64,000 nucleotides of DNA from Amorphoplanes friuliensis DSM 7358 (GTDB lineage Bacteria > Actinomycetota > Actinomycetes > Mycobacteriales > Micromonosporaceae). Made by a program: the position numbers and the translations under genes. Shown here in pieces: positions 17,067 through 24,148 of this stretch. The number at the start of each line of letters is the position of its first letter. The stretch's first letter is position 1. Location of the stretch: positions 7,160,001 through 7,224,000 of the forward strand of contig NC_022657.1 in assembly GCF_000494755.1 (NCBI RefSeq), read 5' to 3'. The notes below the pieces were generated by a model, which saw only the letters and a list, made by a program, of their open reading frames with translations, made no database searches and was not told the DNA's origin.

Positions 17067-17432
17067 ATGCCCGGCTTCGCTTCCCTGGCCATGCTCAACC
17101 TCGACGCCGAGGACCCGGCCGCCCTGGCCACGTTCTACTCACAGGTGCTGGGCTGGGACGTTCTGCACAGCACGGCCGAGTACGCCATGATCGGCGACGG
17201 CTCGACCAGCATCGGCTTCGGCCAGGTCCCCGGTTACTCCGCACCCGGCTGGCCCGGCGAAACCACCCCGAAGCGCTACCACCTGGACTTCTACGTCGAC
17301 GACCTGGACAAGGCCGAGGAGCAGGCCCTGGCGCTGGGCGCCACCAAGCCGTCGGAGCAGCCGACCCCGGACCGCTGGCGGGTGCTGCTCGACCCGGCCG
17401 GCCACCCGTTCGACATCTGCCTGCGTTCCTGA
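17067..17432 (+). CDS. VOC (glyoxalase/bleomycin-resistance) family protein
   Basis: 121 residues with the paired beta-alpha-beta-beta-beta modules of the vicinal-oxygen-chelate fold: LNLDAEDPAALATFYSQVLGWDV, then YHLDFYVDDLDKAEEQALALGA, ending LLDPAGHPFDICL. Some metal-binding positions of true glyoxalases (His/Glu) are only partly present, so catalysis is uncertain; many actinobacterial members are uncharacterised. GAAAGG upstream supports the ATG. A 6-bp dyad, CTGACA-GGAGA-TGTCAG (16985-17001), overlaps the stop of the preceding regulator gene. Confidence 0.8.
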   Translation: MPGFASLAMLNLDAEDPAALATFYSQVLGWDVLHSTAEYAMIGDGSTSIGFGQVPGYSAPGWPGETTPKRYHLDFYVDDLDKAEEQALALGATKPSEQPTPDRWRVLLDPAGHPFDICLRS

Positions 17433-17457
17433 CCCTTCGTCCATTCCAAGCACTTGC

Positions 17458-17508
17458 TTGACATCGTGGAGCGATGCGGCGCAGACTCCAAGCATGTCTT
17501 TGGAGTCT
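17458..17508 (+). promoter_or_regulatory. ArsR promoter with operator over a leaderless start
   Basis: TTGACA (17458-17463) and CAGACT (17482-17487) with an 18-bp spacer form a good promoter, placing transcription onset at about the ATG (17494). A perfect 9-bp inverted repeat, AGACTCCAA (17483-17491) and TTGGAGTCT (17500-17508), covers the -10, the start site and the first codons. A second dyad, CAAGCA-CT-TGCTTG (17447-17460), covers the -35. Binding would block initiation, as expected for an autorepressed ArsR gene. Confidence 0.7.
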
Positions 17509-18090
17509 AATCCGGCGCGGCGGGTCGTCACCGATCCGCTGGCACTGCGCGCCCTCGCCCATCCGCTCCGGTTGAAGCTGTGGGGCCTGGTCGGGCGGGA
17601 GGGGCAGCTCACCGCGGCTGACGCCGCCCGCCAGCTCGGCGTCAGCCAGGCACTCGCCTCCCACCACCTGCGGCAGCTCGCCAAGTACGGCTACGTCGAG
17701 CGCGGCAGCGCCGGCGACAACCGCGAACGGCCGTGGCAGATCACCGCGACGTCGAACGACTTCGTGGGTGACAACTCCCAGGAGGGCCAGGAGTCCGCCG
17801 AACTGCTCGACCGGTACGTGGCCGAGCAGGCGGTGGTGCAGCTCGCCGACTGGCAGCAGCGTCGCGCCGACGAGGATCCGGAGTGGTCCGAGCACTCCGG
17901 GGTGGCGCAGAGCCTGCTCTACCTGACGGTCGAGGAGTTCGCCGAGCTCACCCGGGCCTGGCACGCCCTCACCTCGGAGCTGGCCGCCCGGCGTCCGCTC
18001 GGCGACGCGTCCAAGCGGGGCCCCGGGGTCAAGCCCGTCAACTTCACCCTGGTCGCTGCGCCCCTGCGGCCCACGGACTCGGGCGGCTGA
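17494..18090 (+). CDS. ArsR/SmtB-type transcriptional repressor
   Basis: 198 residues. The N-terminal winged helix reads LRALAHPLRLKLWGLVGREGQLTAADAARQLGVSQALASHHLRQLAKYGYVER, an ArsR-type HTH. The C-terminal 100 residues are helical with no Cys metal site, so a non-metal or protein-level signal is likely. I start at ATG 17494, inside the inverted-repeat operator, because the promoter predicts a leaderless transcript starting there. The MFS gene begins 1 bp after its stop, so the regulator most likely controls that exporter. Confidence 0.87.
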   Translation: MSLESNPARRVVTDPLALRALAHPLRLKLWGLVGREGQLTAADAARQLGVSQALASHHLRQLAKYGYVERGSAGDNRERPWQITATSNDFVGDNSQEGQESAELLDRYVAEQAVVQLADWQQRRADEDPEWSEHSGVAQSLLYLTVEEFAELTRAWHALTSELAARRPLGDASKRGPGVKPVNFTLVAAPLRPTDSGG

Positions 18091-18091
18091 C

Positions 18092-19339
18092 GTGCGGCGA
18101 CTGTGGACCGTGGTCAGCGGGAACAGCGACCTTCGACTGCTGCTCGGCGCCAACCTGATCTCACTGATCGGGGACTGGATCCTGCGGACGGGGATCGCGT
18201 ACCAGATCTACGTGCTGACCGGGTCCACCCTCGCGTCGGCGGCCGCGGTCCTGGCGTCACTGGTCCCCCAGCTCCTGCTGGGTTCGGTCGCGGGTGTCTA
18301 CGTCGACCGGTGGGACCGGCGGCGGACCATGGCCGTGACCAACCTGCTGATGGCCGCGGCACTGCTGCCCCTGCTCGTGGTGCAGGACACCGGCCAGGCC
18401 TGGGTCGTCTACTTGGTGATCGCGGTGCAGAGCTGTCTGGCACCGTTCTTCGCGTCAGCCGAGGCGGCGCTGGTGCCCTCGGTCGTGCCCGAGGACCAGC
18501 TGGTCACCGTGAACTCGCTCAACGCTCAGATCCGCGACGTCGCCCGCCTGATCGGGGCGGCGCTGGGCGGCGTGATCGTCGCGTCGGGCGGGATCGCCCT
18601 GCTGAGCATCGTCGACGGGGTCACGTTCCTGCTGGCCGCGGCCCTGATCCTCCGGATCCGCGCCCGCCTGGCGCCGCGATCGGGCGAGCGTCCGCACGTA
18701 CTGCGCGAGTGGGCCGACGGGCTGCGGATCGCCACCGGCAGCACCACCCTGCGGGTGTTCCTCGCCTTCACCCTGATCACCGGCATCGGCGAGGCGATCC
18801 TCGGGACGCTGCTGGCCCCCTTCGTCCGCGACGTGCTCGGAGGCGACGCCCGGGCGTTCGGGATCATCATGTCCGCCCAGGCCGTCGGAGGCATCGGGGC
18901 CGGATTGTTCGTGACGACGGTCGGCCACCGCTTCCCACCGCGGCTGATGTTCGGCTGGGGTGCGGCGACCTTCGGGCTCCTCGACCTCGTGCTGTTCCTC
19001 TACCCCCTGGCGACCGACGCTCTGTGGCCCGCCGTGGTGATCATCGCGGTTGTCGGGGTGCCCTGTGCGTTCATGGTCGCGGGGGCGATGACCGCCTTCC
19101 AGCTGGCGACCGGCGACGATCACCGAGGCCGGGTCTGGGGTGCCACGGTGGCCGTCGACGGGCTCGCGATGCTGATCGGCACGATCGCCGCGGGCGCGCT
19201 GGCCGAACGACTCGGGATCCTGCCGGTGATCGTGGTGCAGGGTGTCGCCTACACCGCGGCCGGGGTGCTGGTCCTGCGGAAGCTGCCGCGGGCACCTGAG
19301 ACCATCGGCGAGTGCCTCGTGACCTCATCGCCTCGCTGA
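18092..19339 (+). CDS. MFS transporter (MefA / enterobactin-exporter-like)
   Basis: 415 residues with about 12 membrane helices. The signature GVYVDRWDRRRTM between helices 2 and 3 and LVPSVVPEDQLVTVNSLNAQIRDVARLIGAALGG place it in the drug or siderophore efflux branch. It sits in the plasma membrane and probably exports a small lipophilic compound with proton antiport. It is co-transcribed with the ArsR repressor (1-bp gap) and its last 28 bp overlap the Nudix gene start. The GTG start is fixed by that context. Confidence 0.87.
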   Translation: MRRLWTVVSGNSDLRLLLGANLISLIGDWILRTGIAYQIYVLTGSTLASAAAVLASLVPQLLLGSVAGVYVDRWDRRRTMAVTNLLMAAALLPLLVVQDTGQAWVVYLVIAVQSCLAPFFASAEAALVPSVVPEDQLVTVNSLNAQIRDVARLIGAALGGVIVASGGIALLSIVDGVTFLLAAALILRIRARLAPRSGERPHVLREWADGLRIATGSTTLRVFLAFTLITGIGEAILGTLLAPFVRDVLGGDARAFGIIMSAQAVGGIGAGLFVTTVGHRFPPRLMFGWGAATFGLLDLVLFLYPLATDALWPAVVIIAVVGVPCAFMVAGAMTAFQLATGDDHRGRVWGATVAVDGLAMLIGTIAAGALAERLGILPVIVVQGVAYTAAGVLVLRKLPRAPETIGECLVTSSPR

Positions 19340-19839
19340 CCCCGTCCGACGACCTGGAGGCCCGGCACGTCGCCGACACCCTGGCCTGGCTGGAGTCCAC
19401 CGACGACATCTACCGCCGGGTCAAGCCGGCGACGCCGCCAAAACACCTGGTCTCCTACGTCGTGCCGATGGACGGAGACGCCGTCCTGCTGGTGGATCAC
19501 CGCAACGCCCAGCTGTGGCTGCCACCGGGTGGTCACGTCGATCCCGGCGAGGACCCGGCCGTGACCGCCGCGCGCGAGCTCGAGGAGGAGCTCGGCGTCA
19601 CGGGTGCGGCGGCGACGCCGGTCTTCCTCACCGTGACCGTGACGGTCGGCCTCGACGCCGGGCACACCGACGTGAGCCTGTGGTTCCCCGCCGACGTCAG
19701 CCGCGACGAGCCGCTCACCGTGGACGAGGGCGAGTTCGCCGGCGTGCGCTGGTGGACCCGGGCCGAGATCGCGGCCGCCGATCCCGCCCGCTTCGACCCC
19801 CACCTGGGGCGCTTCCTGAAGAAGACCGCCGTCAGTTGA
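19312..19839 (+). CDS. Nudix hydrolase
   Basis: 175 residues with a complete Nudix box at 74-96 (G-x5-E, then REL, EE and a final G-V), which binds the metal and the diphosphate of nucleoside-diphosphate-linked substrates. The N-terminal segment DDIYRRVKPATPPKHLVSYVVP is common in actinobacterial ADP-ribose-like pyrophosphatases of unknown substrate. The GTG start lies 28 bp inside the MFS gene, so the three genes (ArsR, MFS, Nudix) read as one operon. Its last 8 bp overlap the convergent TspO gene. Confidence 0.87.
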   Translation: MPRDLIASLTPSDDLEARHVADTLAWLESTDDIYRRVKPATPPKHLVSYVVPMDGDAVLLVDHRNAQLWLPPGGHVDPGEDPAVTAARELEEELGVTGAAATPVFLTVTVTVGLDAGHTDVSLWFPADVSRDEPLTVDEGEFAGVRWWTRAEIAAADPARFDPHLGRFLKKTAVS

Positions 19840-20314
19840 GGTGCCAGATGGCAGCGTTCAGGGCTGTGGCGAAGGTGACCCACGCCCAGTACGGCACGAG
19901 CAGCCAGGCCGCCGGGCGTGAGATCGGGCGGAAGAGGTAGATCGTCACGCCGATCAGCAACCACAGCACCACGATGTCGACGAGTGCCAGCCCGTACCGC
20001 CCGAAGCCGAAGAAGATCGGCGTCCACACGGCGTTCAGGACGAGCTGCACGGCGTAGACGTTCAGGGCGGTGGTCCAGCCGGTACGCCGCCAGACCAGCC
20101 AGCCGGCGACGGCGATCATCGCGTACAGGGTGGTCCAGACGGGTCCGAACAGCCACGACGGCGGCGCCCAGGACGGCTGCTCCAGGCTCTGGTACTCCGA
20201 TGCCGTACCCGCGACTCCGAGCCCGCCGATCAGGGCGGCCACCGCGACAGCAACGGCGAACGGGATCAGACCCCACCAGGACGAGCGGCTCCGAGGCAGT
20301 ACGTGACTGGTCAT
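19832..20314 (-). CDS. tspO: TspO/MBR family tryptophan-rich sensory protein
   Basis: 160 residues, five membrane helices and the family motifs LEQPSWAPPSWLFGPVWTTLYAMIAVAGWLVW and LNAVWTPIFFG...WLVPYWAWVTFATALNAAIW. TspO proteins bind or degrade porphyrins and act in stress responses. The ATG at 20314 overlaps the stop of the upstream monooxygenase remnant as ATGA. Because that remnant has lost its own 5' end and promoter, normal expression of tspO may depend on another promoter. Confidence 0.9.
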   Translation of the reverse strand: MTSHVLPRSRSSWWGLIPFAVAVAVAALIGGLGVAGTASEYQSLEQPSWAPPSWLFGPVWTTLYAMIAVAGWLVWRRTGWTTALNVYAVQLVLNAVWTPIFFGFGRYGLALVDIVVLWLLIGVTIYLFRPISRPAAWLLVPYWAWVTFATALNAAIWHLN

Positions 20315-21273
20315 GACCGGGGAATACCCGGACCGGAAACGGACCTAACGTAGCCCTTCAGCCGGAGCCGGTCCGCCCGGCCGAACCGGCGGGCCAGGAC
20401 GGAGCGCAACGGCGCCCGCGTCATCATCCGCATCGACCAGGCCCGGGCCGCGATCATCGCCGCGGACCGCGGCGCGAACATCCGCACCCCGCCCGGCGGC
20501 ATCCGGACCCCTGCGGCCACATGGTCGTTCAGCTCCCGCTGGTACGCCGCGAACGCCGCCTCCGGGTCGTCCGGCCGCGCGGCCAGTTCGCCGGCCAGCA
20601 CGTACGCACCGACAAGAGCAAGACTGGTCCCCTGCCCGGCCAGCGGCGACCCGCACCAGCCGGCATCGCCCAGCAGGACGATCCGGCCGCGCGCCCACCG
20701 CTCGACGCGGACCTGGCTGATCGAGTCGACGAAGAAGTCGGTCGCACCGGCCAGACCGGTCAGCAGCTCGGGCACCCGCCAGCCGGCCCCTGCCATCCTC
20801 GCGGTGAGCTCCTCCCGGCCGACCCGGGCGGGCGGCGAGGTGACCGTCAGCGACACGACCGCGGTGCCGTCCCGGCCGGGCCGGATCCCTGCCACCCGCC
20901 CGCCGGTGGCGTTGTGCATCAGGAACCAGTGGTCCAGGTCGCCGGGGTCGGGCACGGTGAAGTAGCCGCCGTACGCCCCCAGGTGCCGGACGAAGTCCCG
21001 CTCCGGCCCGAACGCCAGCGCCCGCACACCGGAGTGCACCCCGTCGGCCCCGACCACCACGTCGAAGCGTTCCGTGGGGCCGCTCGCGAAGGTCACGTCC
21101 ACGCCGTGGTCGTCCTGGGCCAGTGCGACGATCCGGTCACCGAAGCGCTCCTCGGCACCGGAGCTCCCGCGCAGGATCGCGGCCAGGTCTCCACGGAGGA
21201 TCTCCAGCTCGGCCTGTCGATGCGGAGGGTGGCGAGCGATCTCGGTGTGGCGACGATGTCGGTCTACCGGCAC
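20311..21273 (-). pseudogene. FAD-dependent monooxygenase lacking its N-terminal FAD domain
   Basis: From about 21215 downward the frame is a clear PheA/TfdB-type flavin monooxygenase: LEILRGDLAAIL, the DG motif DVVVGADGVHSGVR, and the GD motif GRIVLLGDAGWCGSPLAGQGTSLAL. The first 90-100 residues, including the GxGxxG dinucleotide fold, are missing. The 20 codons before LEILRGD read through sequence that, on the other strand, is a TetR HTH. The open frame therefore has a chimaeric false start at 21273. It is almost certainly inactive. The missing part coincides with loss of the divergent regulator's 5' end. Confidence 0.8.
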
Positions 21274-21657
21274 GTGCCGGGCAAGGACGAGCTACTCATC
21301 CTGACCCGGCCGCAGCCCGCGCCGAACGGTCTCCGGTTTGTCGAGTGGGTGCTCGATGCGCTGTCCGGCACCCGGCTGAGCCGGCACGAGCGGCTCTACG
21401 TCCACATCATGCTGGTCAGCTTTGTCCGCGGGGTGGCGAGCGCCCTGGAGCCGGAGGCGGCAGCGGTCCGCGAGACCGGGCTGAGCGCCGGGGAGTGGCT
21501 GGAGACGCAGGAGTCCCCGGTCGAGACGCTGACGCTGCCGCACCTACGGGAGCTGGCCGACGCCGACACCTTCGACCTGGATCTGGATTTTCTGGTCCGC
21601 TTCGGTCTGGCCCGCCTGCTCGACGGGCTGGACCTCTATGTGGACGGGCTCGGCTGA
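21205..21657 (+). pseudogene. TetR-family regulator remnant with two deletions
   Basis: The frame enters directly at GLSMRRVASDLGVATMSVYRHVPGKDELL, the recognition part of a TetR HTH; the first 25-30 residues and start codon are absent. After DELL it jumps to ILTRPQPAPNGLRFVEWVLDAL, a block that in intact relatives follows some 50 residues later (after a RHPW-type motif). The C-terminal domain then runs normally to the stop at 21655. So one deletion removed the 5' end and another an internal in-frame segment. It is head-to-head with the monooxygenase remnant, which it presumably once regulated. Confidence 0.75.
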
Positions 21658-22280
21658 CCGGTGACCAGACCGGCGATCATCCGTTCGGCGATGCCCTCGA
21701 AGCTCGGTGGTGGTCCCGAGACACCCTGGCTCAGGACCTTGGCCAGCTCGGGGTAGTCGCCGCTCGTCGCGGCCGTGCGCAGCCGGTCGACGTGTTCCCG
21801 CACCCGTTCGGAGTCGGTGACGCCGATGCGGGCCTGGGCCAGCTCGTTGGTCACGTAGCTGGCGACGAAGCCGGTCAGCAGCGCGAGGATCTCCATCTTG
21901 GCCGGGCCGGGGAGTCCGGTGCCGGACAGCGCGGCCAGCCCGCGTTCGAGGAAGCCGAGCATGTTGGGTCCGCTGAGCTGCCGGTTGGGCAGGGCCTCGG
22001 GGATCCACGGGTGCCGCAGCATCAGGGCGCGCTGCCAGGTTGTCAGGCCGAGCAGATCGGCGTCGTCCAGCTCGTGTCCCGGGTCGCTGACCTGCTCGAT
22101 CATCAGGTCGAGCAGCTCCTCCTTGTCGCGCACGTAGGTGTAGAGCGACATGACGCCCGCACCGAGTTCGGCGGCCAGTCGCCGCATCGTGAGCGCGTCG
22201 AGTCCTTCCGCGTCGGCGACGGTGATCGCGGCCGCAACAACCTGCGGCCGGGTACGCGCGGGTGGACGGCCTCTGGGCAC
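21636..22280 (-). CDS. TetR-family transcriptional repressor (TetR_C tetracycline-type)
   Basis: 214 residues. The N-terminal HTH reads LDALTMRRLAAELGAGVMSLYTYVRDKEELLDLM. The C-terminal ligand-binding domain includes RHPWIPEALPNRQLSGPNMLGFLERGLAALSG, matching the branch to which the neighbouring remnant also belongs. GTG start with GGAGG 5-6 nt upstream. It is divergent from the CocE/NonD hydrolase; the GTACAACGTAC palindrome between them is the likely operator. Its 3' end overlaps the end of the TetR remnant by 22 bp. Confidence 0.88.
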   Translation of the reverse strand: MPRGRPPARTRPQVVAAAITVADAEGLDALTMRRLAAELGAGVMSLYTYVRDKEELLDLMIEQVSDPGHELDDADLLGLTTWQRALMLRHPWIPEALPNRQLSGPNMLGFLERGLAALSGTGLPGPAKMEILALLTGFVASYVTNELAQARIGVTDSERVREHVDRLRTAATSGDYPELAKVLSQGVSGPPPSFEGIAERMIAGLVTGQPSPST

Positions 22281-22300
22281 GGGTACCTCCGGGGTGCTAT

Positions 22301-22322
22301 TTTCAGTACAACGTACGGGAAA
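22301..22322. promoter_or_regulatory. Putative TetR operator
   Basis: In the 53-bp gap between the divergent TetR and hydrolase genes lies GTACAACGTAC (22306-22316), two GTAC half-sites around AAC. It is flanked by TTTC (22301) and GAAA (22319), making a nearly symmetric 22-bp site. Paired TAC/GTA half-sites are usual for this TetR branch. Control of both genes is inferred. Confidence 0.5.
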
Positions 22323-22333
22323 GGGGTCGGCTC

Positions 22334-23941
22334 ATGGAACGACTGCCATTTTTCCTCCGGCTGCTGCGTCGCCGCGCGGCAGCCGCACCCTATGACGTCC
22401 GGTGGGACCACGATGTCGAGGTGCCCGCCTACGACGGCACCGTCCTGCTCGCCGACCACTACGTGCCGGTCGGTGACGGGCCCTGGCCGGTGCTGCTGGT
22501 GCGCAGTGCCTACGGCCGCGGGTTCCCCTTCAACTCGCTCTTCGGCTCCAGCTTCGCCGCGCAGGGCTTCCGCGTGATCCTGCAGAGCACCCGCGGCACC
22601 GGCGGTTCGGGCGGCGACTTCCACCTGTGGCGTAACGAGGCGACCGACGGGCAGGCCACGGTCGACTGGCTGCGCAAGCAGGACTGGTTCCCGGGCGCCT
22701 TCGGGACGATCGGCATGAGTTATCTCAGCTACGTCCAGTGGTCGCTCGGGCTCGACCCGCCGCCGGAGTGGCGTGCCGCCATCGTGCAGGTCGCCGCGCA
22801 CGACTTCTACCAGGGCTTCTATCCCGACGGAGCGGGTGCCCTGCGACTCGAGCTGAGCCTGGTCAGCGGGGTCGCGTTCTTCAACCAGGCCGCCGGGCAG
22901 GCGACCTACCTGCGGGCCCTGCTGCGGCTCGCCGTGCACCTGCGGCGTGCGATCCGCGGCGTGCCGCTCCTCGACTCCTACCGCCGCGCGTTCGGGGGGC
23001 GGCGGCAGGAGTTCGAGGACTGGGTGCGTCACCCGTACCAGGACGATCTGTTCTGGTCCGGATCGGACGCCGGCCCGGCGGCGGACCGCATGACCGTGCC
23101 GGTGAGCCTGGTCAGCGGCTGGCACGACCTCACCCTCGAACAGACCCTCACCCAGTACGCCCGGCTGCGCGCCGCCGGGCAGGAACCGACGCTGATGATC
23201 GGCCCGTGGACACACACGTCGGCGTTCGACCGGGGCTGGTCCGAGCTCTTCCCCGACGCGCTGGAGCATCTGCGGGTCCACCTGCTCGGCGAGGGCGAGC
23301 GGACCACGCGCGTCCGCGTCCACATCGGTGACGAGTGGCGCGAGCTGCCCGTCTGGCCGCCACCGAGCACCGATCTGCGGCTGCATCTGCGTCCGGGCGG
23401 CGAGCTGGGTGAGCTCGCCGGCGGCACGACGAGCTTCGACTACGACCCGAAGAATCCCACGCCGTCGTTCGCCGGCCAGCTGCAGTCGCGCACGCAGGGC
23501 GCCCGCGACAACAAGCCCCTGGAGGCGCGGGCCGACGTCCGGACCTTCACCACCGGGCCGTTGCCCGAGGCCCTGGAGATCATGGGTACGCCCACCGCCG
23601 AGCTCTACGCGTCGGGCAGCACCGGCCACTTCGACCTGTTCGTGCGGGTCTGCGACGTGGACCCGGCCGACCGGTCGGTGAACGTCTGCGACGGGTTCGT
23701 CCGGCTGACCCCGGACCACGCCGACGCCGATCCGGTGCGGGTGGTGCTCGGCGCCGCAGGACACCGGTTTGCCGCCGGTCACCGGATTCGCCTGCAGGTC
23801 AGCGGGGGTGCGCACCCGCGGTTCGTCCGCAATTACGGCACGGGTGAGCCGCTCGGCACCGCCGTGCGGATGGTCGCCACCCGCACGACGGTGCATCACG
23901 ATTCGGTACGTCCCTCGGCTGTGGTGCTTCCCGTGGTTTGA
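22334..23941 (+). CDS. CocE/NonD family (peptidase S15-type) hydrolase
   Basis: 535 residues. An alpha/beta-hydrolase core begins with VPAYDGTVLLADHYVPVGDGPWPVLLVRSAYGRG, with the nucleophile motif GMSYLS (Ser129) and a later GWHDLTLEQTL and GPWTH region giving Asp/His. A C-terminal jelly-roll (about 350-535) ends VRNYGTGEPLGTA. These enzymes hydrolyse esters or X-Pro peptides (cocaine esterase, X-prolyl dipeptidyl peptidase). No signal peptide is seen. The ATG at 22334 follows GGGAAAGGGG; a longer frame upstream would overlap the divergent tetR gene. Confidence 0.87.
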   Translation: MERLPFFLRLLRRRAAAAPYDVRWDHDVEVPAYDGTVLLADHYVPVGDGPWPVLLVRSAYGRGFPFNSLFGSSFAAQGFRVILQSTRGTGGSGGDFHLWRNEATDGQATVDWLRKQDWFPGAFGTIGMSYLSYVQWSLGLDPPPEWRAAIVQVAAHDFYQGFYPDGAGALRLELSLVSGVAFFNQAAGQATYLRALLRLAVHLRRAIRGVPLLDSYRRAFGGRRQEFEDWVRHPYQDDLFWSGSDAGPAADRMTVPVSLVSGWHDLTLEQTLTQYARLRAAGQEPTLMIGPWTHTSAFDRGWSELFPDALEHLRVHLLGEGERTTRVRVHIGDEWRELPVWPPPSTDLRLHLRPGGELGELAGGTTSFDYDPKNPTPSFAGQLQSRTQGARDNKPLEARADVRTFTTGPLPEALEIMGTPTAELYASGSTGHFDLFVRVCDVDPADRSVNVCDGFVRLTPDHADADPVRVVLGAAGHRFAAGHRIRLQVSGGAHPRFVRNYGTGEPLGTAVRMVATRTTVHHDSVRPSAVVLPVV

Positions 23942-24001
23942 CGCTCCTCGATCTTGGGGTACCTGCGTCGCCGCTACCCCCCACAGAATTGAGGAACTCC
24001 G

Positions 24002-24148
24002 ATGGGCATCCAGGGCATCCTTTACCTGATCGCTGTCATCCTGCTCGTGCTCGCGGCCCTGCCGATCGGTACGCGCGGCATCTCGCTGGCGCTGCTCGGC
24101 GCGGCCTTCGCGCTGCTGGCCTTCTCCTGGGACACGATCACGGGCTGA
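24002..24148 (+). CDS. 48-residue two-helix membrane protein
   Basis: A very short gene encoding MGIQGILYLIAVILLVLAAL, a PIGTRGIS loop and a second helix LALLGAAFALLAFSW. GAGGAA lies 7 nt before the ATG, which supports translation. Similar double-helix micropeptides are common and uncharacterised in actinobacteria. Its last 11 bp overlap the 3' end of the convergent alpha-glucosidase gene. Confidence 0.7.
   Translation: MGIQGILYLIAVILLVLAALPIGTRGISLALLGAAFALLAFSWDTITG

Noticed and set aside
14607..19839. LuxR-type regulator, VOC protein and MFS exporter considered as part of a natural-product cluster
   Set aside because: No biosynthetic core enzyme lies nearby; the MFS is paired with ArsR and Nudix genes.
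20311..21273. Monooxygenase frame considered as an intact short enzyme
   Set aside because: The GxGxxG FAD-binding half is absent and the first 20 codons are antisense to TetR sequence.
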